A stretch of DNA of 54,890 nt, taken from assembly GCF_022698145.1 (NCBI RefSeq), contig NZ_JALDAX010000032.1, positions 1 through 54,890 on the forward strand. The letters run 5' to 3'. The number at the start of each line of letters is the position of its first letter. The stretch's first letter is position 1. Source of the stretch: Streptomyces spinosisporus (GTDB lineage Bacteria > Actinomycetota > Actinomycetes > Streptomycetales > Streptomycetaceae). The notes beneath the pieces were generated by a model. The model saw nothing but the letters and a program-made list of their open reading frames with translations. It was not told the DNA's origin and did not search any database. Below are positions 49,051 to 54,890 of this stretch, one piece after another. The position numbers were made by a program, and so were the translations under genes.

Positions 49051-49347
49051 TCAGGCGGTGGGGCGCGGGAGGGCGCGGCACTTCTCCGCGTGAGCCTGCG
49101 CCCAGTTGGTGGCCTCGCGCTTGACGTACGAGTCCATGCGATAGCCGCTGCACGTGGGGTCGTAGCTGAACGGCCACGGCTGCGCATGCTCGGGGCAGCC
49201 GGAACAGGTGCCCTTGATGCTGTGCTCGCCATCGATGAGTTCGACGATGGCGCCCACTCCAGTCTCGTACCGGGCGATCACGTCGTCCGGCCACGGCTCG
49301 GTGGCGGGGCTGGGCTGCGCCTGCGGCGTGCTTGTACCGTGTGTCAC
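49051..49347 (-). CDS. Small Cys-containing protein, first gene of the transfer operon
   Basis: 98 residues from GTG with AAGGA upstream. IVELIDGEHSIKGTCSGCPE and PTCSGYRMDSYVKREATNWA bear Cys residues for a likely zinc knuckle, and the end is AQAHAEKCRALP. It is the first product of the minus-strand transcript that starts inside the 28-base palindrome region. The function is unknown. Confidence 0.6.
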   Translation of the reverse strand: MTHGTSTPQAQPSPATEPWPDDVIARYETGVGAIVELIDGEHSIKGTCSGCPEHAQPWPFSYDPTCSGYRMDSYVKREATNWAQAHAEKCRALPRPTA

Positions 49348-49438
49348 GGCTGTCCTTCCTGTTCACGGCAGGTTGGGCGAGCTGGCCCCGGCCGGTGTGT
49401 GAGAGCCCGACCGGGGCGTACTTCTTGTTGCCAGCTTC

Positions 49439-49484
49439 AAAGTAACGGACCCTGTTGCCACACGGCAACAGGGTCAGACAGGAT
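49439..49484. promoter_or_regulatory. Divergent promoters around a 28-base operator
   Basis: The arms GACCCTGTTGCC (49448-49459) and GGCAACAGGGTC (49464-49475) are perfect and separated by 4 bases. On the plus strand TTGCCA (49455-49460), 18 bases and CAGGAT (49479-49484) form a promoter. On the minus strand TTGCCG (49468-49463), 18 bases and TACTTT (49444-49439) form its mirror. The palindrome covers both -35 boxes. A further TTGTTGCCA lies at 49425-49433. Confidence 0.75.
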
Positions 49485-49491
49485 GGTGCCC

Positions 49492-49761
49492 ATGGGCGAG
49501 GCTGAAGGAGGGCCGGACATGGTGTCGTTCCGCGAACTCGCGCGAAGACTCGTTCAGGACGGAATCGTCGAGACGATCTCCCACCAGCGCCTGTCGAAGA
49601 TCTCGCGCGAAGACCCGGACTTCCCGCCCGTGGTGAAGATCGGAAGCTCGAACGCCGTCGACTACCGGCTTGCCGCGCCCTACTTCCGGAACCGGATCAC
49701 GCGGCCGGGATGGAGAACAGACATCAAAGGACAGCCTCCATCCAGCGCGCCCGAGAGGTAA
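49492..49761 (+). CDS. Small HTH regulator divergent from the transfer operon
   Basis: 89 residues from the ATG at 49492, 7 bases after CAGGAT and so probably leaderless. The ATG at 49519 has GAAGGAGG upstream and is the main alternative. MVSFRELARRLVQDGIVETI and SHQRLSKISREDPDFPPVVK look like a winged or MerR/Xis-type HTH. It should be the repressor of, or switch at, the shared operator, controlling transfer. An excisionase role is possible. Confidence 0.65.
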   Translation: MGEAEGGPDMVSFRELARRLVQDGIVETISHQRLSKISREDPDFPPVVKIGSSNAVDYRLAAPYFRNRITRPGWRTDIKGQPPSSAPER

Positions 49762-49778
49762 CCGAGAGCGAGGCCACC

Positions 49779-50315
49779 ATGAAACCCAAACCCATATGCC
49801 ACCTCCCCGACACCCACCCCGCCTACCGCCACTACGCCATCCACCTCAAACCCCGGCCCGGCGAACTCTGGGCCGCCACCAACCGCGGCGCAGTCCTCAA
49901 CTCCGACTGCGGCTGGGATGAAGAGATCCGCAACTCAGACCGAATCGGCAACCACCGGTGGGCCGCCCGCCACTACTTCGACTTCAGCACCGCCCGGAAG
50001 CTGGCCGAGAAGGCCGCGCCTGACGTGATCGTGAACGGGCGCACGGCCGCCGAGCTCGCGGGCGGGAAGGTGACGGCCCGGGACGACCCGAAGCTGTGCT
50101 GGTTCGACCCGAAGTCGACCAAGTACGACCAGCACCCCCGGCGCAGGCGTGCGGGCGAGTGGCAGGCACTCTGCCGCACCAGGGACGGCCTGTGGGTCCT
50201 GAACACGTGGGACGACAAGGACAACGACAAGCACGAGTACATCGACGATGCTGCTGCGGTGAAGTGGCTGACGTGGAACTTCCACCGGCAGGCGGTCACG
50301 CGCTGGTTCAACTAG
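49779..50315 (+). CDS. Hypothetical protein in the HTH operon
   Basis: 178 residues from ATG with GAGG upstream. PKPICHLPDTHPAYRHYAIH, then AATNRGAVLNSDCGWDEEIR and VNGRTAAELAGGKVTARDDP, a mixed fold rich in Trp and His that ends EYIDDAAAVKWLTWNFHRQA. No known domain was recognised. It follows the HTH gene by 17 bases and probably shares its promoter. Confidence 0.55.
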   Translation: MKPKPICHLPDTHPAYRHYAIHLKPRPGELWAATNRGAVLNSDCGWDEEIRNSDRIGNHRWAARHYFDFSTARKLAEKAAPDVIVNGRTAAELAGGKVTARDDPKLCWFDPKSTKYDQHPRRRRAGEWQALCRTRDGLWVLNTWDDKDNDKHEYIDDAAAVKWLTWNFHRQAVTRWFN

Positions 50316-50334
50316 GGCTCGCGCGCGACTGTGC

Positions 50335-50355
50335 CCCCGTCTCGACGAGGCGGGG
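50335..50355 (+). terminator. Hairpin after the HTH operon
   Basis: CCCCG and CGGGG pair with CTCG/CGAG inside, nearly without a loop, 20 bases after the stop. Confidence 0.5.
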
Positions 50356-50377
50356 TCCTGCTGCTGTAATCCCCCGT

Positions 50378-50584
50378 ATGCCGCCACCGACCCGCTTCAA
50401 GATCGTGCACCGGGTGTCGGGTGGCGGCGAGGAGTACGCGACCGTCCACCAGACCGGCTGCAAGACAGAGTCGGGTGAGGTGCGGTGGGTCGACGTGCAC
50501 GAGGCCTTCGTGGCGCTGTCGGACGGGGTACCGGGATGCACGTACTGCCGGCCGGAGGTGGAGCTCGGTCTCGACGTGGGCTGA
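50378..50584 (+). CDS. Small hypothetical protein with leaderless promoter
   Basis: 68 residues: PPPTRFKIVHRVSGGGEEYA, TVHQTGCKTESGEVRWVDVH and CTYCRPEVEL. The Cys and His residues suggest a zinc knuckle. TGTAAT ends 7 bases before the ATG, the leaderless arrangement also used by other genes here. The function is unknown. Confidence 0.6.
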   Translation: MPPPTRFKIVHRVSGGGEEYATVHQTGCKTESGEVRWVDVHEAFVALSDGVPGCTYCRPEVELGLDVG

Positions 50585-50637
50585 GCGGCGGCCGTACGGT
50601 CGTGGCGTCACAGCGGGAGGCGCCCCTGACGGCGAAA

Positions 50638-50661
50638 ACCCCGGCCCATAAGGGTCGGGGT
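50638..50661. terminator. Terminator between convergent blocks
   Basis: A 10-bp stem, ACCCCGGCCC with GGGTCGGGGT (one G-T pair), a 4-base loop, and A-rich and T-rich flanks. The 168 bases that follow to 50829 show no gene. Confidence 0.75.
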
Positions 50662-50829
50662 CTTCGTGCGCCCGTGAAGCGATCCGGGCCGAGTAGCACT
50701 GCCGGGCCGCGAGCCAGGTTGACGACGGGGCAGCAGTCCGAGGGTAGCGCCAGGGTGTGACAGTGCCCGCCCGCCGGGCCCGGGCTGTTGCCCTGCGCAG
50801 GCTGGATGGCCTGGCAGGCGGGACTGGTT

Positions 50830-51111
50830 TCAGGATGGCATGCCGGGGGCCGTGTAGTGGGGCCATCCGTCGGGGACGGGTACGACGAGGGGCACGGTGG
50901 TCTCGACGGGGTGCGTCGCGTCTTTCTCGATGACGGTGCATTTGATCTGCTGGCCGCCGTCGGGTGCGTCTTCGACGATGGCGTCGTGGGTGGAGAGCAC
51001 GGCGAGCGGGTCGAGCCCGTTGGCCTTGAGCCAGTCGCAGACGGCGTCACGGCGGCCCTGGCTGCAGTGGAGGCGCCAGATGGTGGGGTTGGAGATGAGG
51101 CGGGCGGTCAC
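50830..51111 (-). CDS. Small hypothetical protein
   Basis: 93 residues from GTG (GTGA overlap). NPTIWRLHCSQGRRDAVCDW, LKANGLDPLAVLSTHDAIVE and CTVIEKDATHPVETTVPLVV form a compact alpha/beta protein. It is the last gene of the long minus-strand chain. Not recognised; similar short proteins occur in Streptomyces phages. Confidence 0.6.
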   Translation of the reverse strand: MTARLISNPTIWRLHCSQGRRDAVCDWLKANGLDPLAVLSTHDAIVEDAPDGGQQIKCTVIEKDATHPVETTVPLVVPVPDGWPHYTAPGMPS

Positions 51112-51503
51112 TGCGACTCCTTCGGCGGGAGTGGGGCGACGATGACGCGCTCGGCGCCGACCATGTCGCAGAGTTCTTCGATCGGGTTCTGGTGCTGCCA
51201 CGCCCCGGCCGGGAGCGGGGTGACGGGGAGCTGATCGCCGTGCTGGCGTTCGGTGTCAGCGAGCCAAGCCATGAGGTCGGGGGCGTCGATGTCCTCGGGC
51301 GGCGTCACGTCCCTCAACTGCGGGTGCTGGTCGAGGAGCGCGGGGCCGCATGCCTCGGCGGCGCGGGGCAGCTGGTGGGTGAAGAAGTTGTCGCCAGTCA
51401 TGTGGTTGGCGATCTCGTAGATGCCGTCCATGTGGCGGCGGGAGAGCAGCCGGCCGGTGGTCATGCTGAGGATATCGGCGAGGGGGAAGAGGCGGCTGGT
51501 CAT
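51108..51503 (-). CDS. DUF7736-like protein
   Basis: 131 residues: MTSRLFPLADILSMTTGRLL, SRRHMDGIYEIANHMTGDNF and FTHQLPRAAEACGPALLDQH, with HQNPIEELCDMVGAERVIVA near the end. I recall this strongly conserved layout in Streptomyces phages and elements as DUF7736, function unknown. It overlaps both neighbours. Confidence 0.65.
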   Translation of the reverse strand: MTSRLFPLADILSMTTGRLLSRRHMDGIYEIANHMTGDNFFTHQLPRAAEACGPALLDQHPQLRDVTPPEDIDAPDLMAWLADTERQHGDQLPVTPLPAGAWQHQNPIEELCDMVGAERVIVAPLPPKESQ

Positions 51504-51736
51504 GGCATCTCCTGCGGTTCGGGGGTGTCGGTGCGGTCTTGGATGGTCTCGTAGCCGTCGCCGGGTTGGCGTGGGAGCCAGCCGTCGCGAGCAAGTTGAA
51601 CGAGGGCGTGGGCGAGGAAGTTGCGGCCATTGGGGGTCTCTGCCCAGGCGTCGAGCATGGTGGCGCCGTCGGTCGCGGAGTCGAGTGCGCCGGGCGGGAG
51701 GCCCTGGGCAGCTGGGGGTGTGATGCGGCTGGTCAT
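51500..51736 (-). CDS. Small hypothetical protein
   Basis: 78 residues: GATMLDAWAETPNGRNFLAH, then ALVQLARDGWLPRQPGDGYE, a helical hairpin with disordered ends. It is coupled to its neighbours by 4-base overlaps. The function is unknown. Confidence 0.55.
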   Translation of the reverse strand: MTSRITPPAAQGLPPGALDSATDGATMLDAWAETPNGRNFLAHALVQLARDGWLPRQPGDGYETIQDRTDTPEPQEMP

Positions 51737-51948
51737 CGGTTCTTCCTCCGTGTGGCGCGCGCTGCGGCGCGGCGGGTTGCGCGGTTGACGGGCGGCGGCG
51801 GGTCCAGTTCGCGCCAGCCGAAGGGGCTCTCACCGTCGTCGGTGTCGACGACGACCTCGTTGGTGACGAGGACGGCCTCCTCCAGCTGCAGCGGACGGTT
51901 CAGGCCGCGGTCGATGACGCGCTGGGATCGGGTCTGGCGAGTCGTCAT
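51733..51948 (-). CDS. Small hypothetical protein
   Basis: 71 residues. RSQRVIDRGLNRPLQLEEAV forms a helix, with an acidic centre and an Arg/Ala-rich basic end (NRATRRAAARATRRKNR) that could contact nucleic acid. It was not recognised. Confidence 0.5.
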   Translation of the reverse strand: MTTRQTRSQRVIDRGLNRPLQLEEAVLVTNEVVVDTDDGESPFGWRELDPPPPVNRATRRAAARATRRKNR

Positions 51949-52256
51949 GCGGCGCTGCTCCTTCGGGTGCGGGTGCAGTCGGCGCCGTGGACTTCACCCT
52001 TGGACGCGGTCCAGAACTGGCAGCACGGCGTGAGCGGTGGCGCGTCGGCGCCGGCCTCGCCGCGTGCCTGCTCGTGCGCGGCGATCTGCCGTTGGTGGTC
52101 GGCGTTGAGGCGGGACGCGCACCACAGGAGGAGTGCGGCGGAGTAGAAGCCGAGCAGGCACAGCCAGCTGGTGTGCACGGCGAAGTACACGCCGGACGCG
52201 GTGGATCCGGCGGCGATGGTGAGGCAGATGAGGGAGTCTCTTCGGCTGTTGGTCAT
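51945..52256 (-). CDS. Two-helix membrane protein
   Basis: 103 residues. Hydrophobic segments LICLTIAAGSTASGVYFAVH and WLCLLGFYSAALLLWCASRL are followed by a soluble tail with PCCQFWTASKGEVHGADC, a possible Cys/His metal site. It is an inner-membrane protein of unknown role. Confidence 0.55.
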   Translation of the reverse strand: MTNSRRDSLICLTIAAGSTASGVYFAVHTSWLCLLGFYSAALLLWCASRLNADHQRQIAAHEQARGEAGADAPPLTPCCQFWTASKGEVHGADCTRTRRSSAA

Positions 52257-52564
52257 CGGGCGCGCCTTCCTGCGGCGAAGCCCCTGGCGTAGGAGTCGTC
52301 GTCGGCCGCGGGCCGGATGTTGATCTCCATGCCGGTGTTCTGGCTGCTGCTCTTCCTGTGGCGCCTGTTGATTGCGCGAGCGAGGTGCAGCATGCGCTCG
52401 TGGCGGGCGTCGGTCTCCTGGATGGTGGCTTCGCGGTCGTACTCGCTGTCCGCGAAGTTGTCCATGATCTCGGCGAGGGGTAGGGCGATGTCGGGGTGGA
52501 TGGTCCACATGCCGCCGCGGAGCTTGTTGGCGGCCTGGTGGATCTCGTCGGCGGGGTAGATCAC
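52253..52564 (-). CDS. Small helical hypothetical protein
   Basis: 103 residues from GTG (GTGA overlap). YPADEIHQAANKLRGGMWTI, LPLAEIMDNFADSEYDREAT and MLHLARAINRRHRKSS form a helical protein of a kind frequent in Streptomyces genomes. The function is unknown. Confidence 0.55.
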   Translation of the reverse strand: MIYPADEIHQAANKLRGGMWTIHPDIALPLAEIMDNFADSEYDREATIQETDARHERMLHLARAINRRHRKSSSQNTGMEINIRPAADDDSYARGFAAGRRAR

Positions 52565-52725
52565 AAGTACTCCTGGCTGGCGAGTTGCACGGTGGTCATG
52601 GTGTCGGTTGCTGTGGCGGTGAGGCCCTGTCCCCACAGGTCGGTGAGGCGTCGGTCGTCGGGTGGTGGCTGGTCGGAGTCCCAGGCGTAGGCGGGGAGGT
52701 CTTCGGTGGCCCAGTACGCGGTCAC
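52561..52725 (-). CDS. Very small hypothetical protein
   Basis: 54 residues from GTG (GTGA overlap): VTAYWATEDLPAYAWDSDQP, then RLTDLWGQGLTATATDTM. It is acidic. It was not recognised. Confidence 0.45.
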   Translation of the reverse strand: MTAYWATEDLPAYAWDSDQPPPDDRRLTDLWGQGLTATATDTMTTVQLASQEYL

Positions 52726-53141
52726 GGCTTCCCCTTGGCCTGATCGGCGGATGGAAGGATCGCGGCGTGCAGTTCGGCGAGCCGCTGGTCCCACCAGCGG
52801 GACATGAGCGTGCCGAGCGGCGGCGGCCCTGCCTTTACCCACCGCTCATAGAGGGTGATGACGCAGCTGACGTCCCGCTCGGCGGACTGGTGGAGGGCGG
52901 CGAAGACGCGGGTGGTCGTCTCGCGATCGGTCGCTCCGGTCGCTTCGGTTGCTGCCGGGCCCGGCGCCTCGCCGTGCAGCAGGTCGTCGGCGGCGCTGGG
53001 GTTGGGGCAGTCGAGGCGGGAGCAGGTGACGTAGCCGCCGTTGCCGAGGAACAGGGACGCGCCGCGGCAGGCGGGGCAGCGGCCTTTGACGAGCGGGTTG
53101 CCAGCTGCGGCCGGTGCGGTGGAGGCGGGCAGGTCGGTCAC
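52722..53141 (-). CDS. Zinc-ribbon protein (DUF6085-like)
   Basis: 139 residues from GTG. The N-terminal zinc ribbon is KGRCPACRGASLFLGNGGYV with TCSRLDCPNP. A helical C-terminal half follows (FAALHQSAERDVSCVITLYE; WDQRLAELHAAIL). The ribbon looks like the family I know as DUF6085. The role is unknown. Confidence 0.6.
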   Translation of the reverse strand: MTDLPASTAPAAAGNPLVKGRCPACRGASLFLGNGGYVTCSRLDCPNPSAADDLLHGEAPGPAATEATGATDRETTTRVFAALHQSAERDVSCVITLYERWVKAGPPPLGTLMSRWWDQRLAELHAAILPSADQAKGKP

Positions 53142-53296
53142 GGGGTCTCCTCGGGCTGGTTGGCGGTGGCGAGGCGGATGGTGAGCGGCAGGTAGGCGAT
53201 GGCCAGCAACGCCCGGTAGCGGCGGCGGTGTTCGTTGTCGTGGGCGGTGGTCAGCCAGTCCTGCCAGCAGGCGGCGAGCCAGCGGAGGACGGTCAC
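53138..53296 (-). CDS. Small basic helical protein
   Basis: 52 residues from GTG: VTVLRWLAACWQDWLTTAHD, NEHRRRYRALLAIAYLPLTI. Amphipathic and partly hydrophobic, so it may associate with the membrane. It is coupled to the XRE gene. The function is unknown. Confidence 0.5.
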   Translation of the reverse strand: MTVLRWLAACWQDWLTTAHDNEHRRRYRALLAIAYLPLTIRLATANQPEETP

Positions 53297-53667
53297 GGCT
53301 GCTCCTCCTTGAGGTGCGTGAGCAGCGCATCGATGTGATCGCGCGCCGCGACGAGGCGGCGGGTGAGGAGTGCCGCCTCCCGCTGGCCACCGGGCAGGGG
53401 ATCGGCCATCGGTGTGCTGCCTTCCAGCGCCTGCGAGATCAGGTCGGCGGGGTCGAGGTTGAGAGCTTGGGCGCAGGCGATGAGGGTGTGGACTTGGATG
53501 CGCTGCTCGCCGCGTTCGATGTTGGCGATGGAGGCGCGGGTGAGGCCGACGGCGTCCGCCAGGTCCGATTGCCGGGCGCCGCGCTGTTGGCGTGCGGCGG
53601 CGATGTTGGCGCCGATGGCTTTGTAGAGGTTGGTGATGGCGGCGGTTGCCGCGACGAGGTCGGTCAT
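53293..53667 (-). CDS. XRE-family helix-turn-helix regulator
   Basis: 124 residues. ITNLYKAIGANIAAARQQRG, ARQSDLADAVGLTRASIANI and ERGEQRIQVHTLIACAQAL are a canonical Cro/C1 domain. A C-terminal helix follows (RRLVAARDHIDALLTHLKEE). It may regulate its own chain of small genes or phage lysogeny. It could be an immunity repressor candidate, though it is not first in its operon. Confidence 0.8.
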   Translation of the reverse strand: MTDLVAATAAITNLYKAIGANIAAARQQRGARQSDLADAVGLTRASIANIERGEQRIQVHTLIACAQALNLDPADLISQALEGSTPMADPLPGGQREAALLTRRLVAARDHIDALLTHLKEEQP

Positions 53668-53978
53668 GCGGCTTCCTTGTGGGTGTGGTGGTCGGTGCGC
53701 GCCCACGACGGGACGGGACGCGCTGTGCGCCCGTCTGCGGGCCGTTCAGGGACCTCTACGACGCGAGAGCCGCAAGAGGCCCCGCGAGGCGCCTGGAGCC
53801 GCCGCCACGCCCCGCGGCAGCCGCGCCAGACGGAACGGGCCGCCCACCACACGACGATGACGACCGCGTAGAGGATCAGTGCGGCGACCGCGCTGACGAG
53901 GACGACCCAGACGCACAGCGCCCAGCCGAGGGTGATCAGAGTGTCGATGGCTTCGACGAACAGGTCCGCGGTACTCAC
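53664..53978 (-). CDS. Membrane protein with basic C-terminal tail
   Basis: 104 residues from GTG. Two close hydrophobic segments (AIDTLITLGWALCVWVVLVS; AALILYAVVIVVWWAARSVW) precede an Arg-rich tail. It overlaps the XRE gene by 4 bases. It is a membrane protein of unknown role. Confidence 0.55.
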   Translation of the reverse strand: MSTADLFVEAIDTLITLGWALCVWVVLVSAVAALILYAVVIVVWWAARSVWRGCRGAWRRLQAPRGASCGSRVVEVPERPADGRTARPVPSWARTDHHTHKEAA

Positions 53979-53979
53979 G

Positions 53980-54150
53980 TCAGCCCTCCCCGCACACATG
54001 CTCGTCGGGGGCGAAGGGCTGCCCGTCCTCGTCGTGCAGGACCAGTTCGCCGTCCTCGGCGTCGTACCAGCCGTCGCCGGTGGCACCGCAGGCGCCGCAT
54101 TCCCAGGTGCCGGCGAGGCTGATTCCGGTGAATCCTCCGCTGCTGCTCAC
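53980..54150 (-). CDS. Small acidic zinc-knuckle protein
   Basis: 56 residues from GTG (GTGA overlap). LAGTWECGACGATGDGWYDA has a CxxC, and the terminal HVCGEG may give the other ligands. It is acidic and soluble. The function is unknown. Confidence 0.5.
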   Translation of the reverse strand: MSSSGGFTGISLAGTWECGACGATGDGWYDAEDGELVLHDEDGQPFAPDEHVCGEG

Positions 54151-54890
54151 GCGTCGGTCTCCTCGCCGGTGTCGGCCGCCGCAGGCTGCTGCGGGACGGC
54201 GCGGCCAGTGCAGGTGACCTCATCCGGGTTGCGGGTCACGCGCTCGCCAACAAACTCGCAGGGCGGGCGTCCGCAGCAGGAGCTGATGCCATTGGAGCCG
54301 GGCAGTGGCACGGCGTGCACGGGGCTCGGCGCCTCGGTCTCGGGCTGCTGCGCCTCGGTGTCTGCCGCACGACCGGCGGTAGGCTGCATCCCGGCGAGGA
54401 TCTCCACGAGGACGGTGCGCACGGTGGCGGCGCCGACGTCCTCGGTGGCGCTGTCGCCGTCGCCCCGGCTCCCGTCCATGCGGGCGAGGACCTCGCGCAG
54501 AACCCGGATGTGGAGCTCCTTCGGCGCCGGTCCGACAGCGGCGGTGCGCAGCGTCTCGGTGTCGGGCTGCTGCTCGGTGTGGCATGGGCAGGTGCAGGGC
54601 GCGGCGCAGAACTTGCACTGCGCGGGCTTCTTCAATCCGGCGATCCCGTCGACGTTCGCGCAGTAGGCGTGCTCGCCGTGGAGGCAGCCGGTCGACAGGT
54701 AGACGTGCCCGGGCTGCTGCGCCTCGGCGGCCATGGCGCGCAGCTGCGCGGAGGCGTCGCGGCAGGGCCGGAACTTGTCCGGCTCCAACACGCCGTCGTT
54801 CTTCGCCTGCTGGGTCTCGCGGTCGATGGCGTCGGCTGCCTCACGCAATGTCTCGGCGCGGATCGCGGCCCGCTGGTCGCCGAGGACGGC
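54147..54890 (-). CDS. Cys-rich hypothetical protein, 5' end outside the window
   Basis: At least 247 residues; the frame is open to the window edge. LREAADAIDRETQQAKNDGV, YLSTGCLHGEHAYCANVDGI and AQCKFCAAPCTCPCHTEQQP form a Cys/His-rich cluster, probably zinc-binding. The second half is disordered with another Cys pair (ISSCCGRPPCEFVG). Similar proteins occur in Streptomyces prophages. The function is unknown. Confidence 0.6.
   Translation of the reverse strand, partial: AVLGDQRAAIRAETLREAADAIDRETQQAKNDGVLEPDKFRPCRDASAQLRAMAAEAQQPGHVYLSTGCLHGEHAYCANVDGIAGLKKPAQCKFCAAPCTCPCHTEQQPDTETLRTAAVGPAPKELHIRVLREVLARMDGSRGDGDSATEDVGAATVRTVLVEILAGMQPTAGRAADTEAQQPETEAPSPVHAVPLPGSNGISSCCGRPPCEFVGERVTRNPDEVTCTGRAVPQQPAAADTGEETDA

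Overview
The window is high-G+C actinobacterial DNA, most probably a Streptomyces chromosome carrying an integrated, tailed, siphovirus-type prophage. The first 100 bases are the 3' end of a host uppP gene. They are followed by a strong terminator and a host-style regulatory block: two helix-turn-helix regulators plus a DUF6415-type pair. I saw no integrase, so at least one prophage border (the right one) lies beyond the window. The left border falls somewhere between uppP and the HNH nuclease gene near 3.5 kb. No tRNA, rRNA or CRISPR array was seen.

From about 3.9 to 38.3 kb the minus strand reads, right to left, as a complete virion assembly programme: small terminase, a zincin-like protein, large terminase, portal, MuF-like head protein, scaffold, major capsid protein, head-tail connectors, major tail protein, tail assembly chaperones with a GGGAAAA -1 frameshift site, a 1539-residue tape measure, tail tip and baseplate proteins. 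It ends with a lysis block of C1-type cysteine peptidase, amidase endolysin, holin, a second small membrane protein and a collagen-like membrane protein. A 14-base element, CTACGATTCRAAGG, recurs just upstream of three genes of this programme and is a good candidate for a phage promoter.

This minus-strand programme is interrupted by a plus-strand block of 16 tightly overlapping genes (7.1 to 15.0 kb). It encodes a GT-B glycosyltransferase, two GT-A glycosyltransferases, a SAM methyltransferase, an NAD-dependent sugar epimerase/dehydratase, a DUF3307 membrane protein and many small proteins. It looks like a sugar-building and sugar-transfer cassette. Its leader holds two interleaved inverted repeats. 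A second plus-strand block (38.4 to 41.6 kb) carries two very basic small proteins and a large beta-helix tail fibre or tailspike.

The right-hand part (41.7 to 54.9 kb) looks like an actinobacterial plasmid or integrative element rather than a phage early region. It has a TraB/FtsK-like DNA translocase with a C-terminal winged helix, SpdB-like membrane proteins, a membrane-anchored Mrr-type nuclease and a repeat-rich noncoding stretch that could be a transfer locus. A divergent promoter pair with a 28-base palindrome over both -35 regions probably controls this operon together with a small helix-turn-helix gene. A second divergent promoter at 42.4 to 42.5 kb has three copies of GGTGTACGTACACC beside a ribbon-helix-helix-like gene. 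The last 4 kb is a chain of small, translationally coupled accessory genes including an XRE regulator, and its first gene runs off the window.

The most interesting features are the combination of phage virion genes with a Streptomyces-type conjugative transfer module, the glycan cassette, and several unexplained regulatory or recoding signals. Coordinates and starts were assigned by eye from reading frame, ribosome-binding sites, overlaps and -10-like sequences. Family names come from sequence motifs and memory, not from searches.
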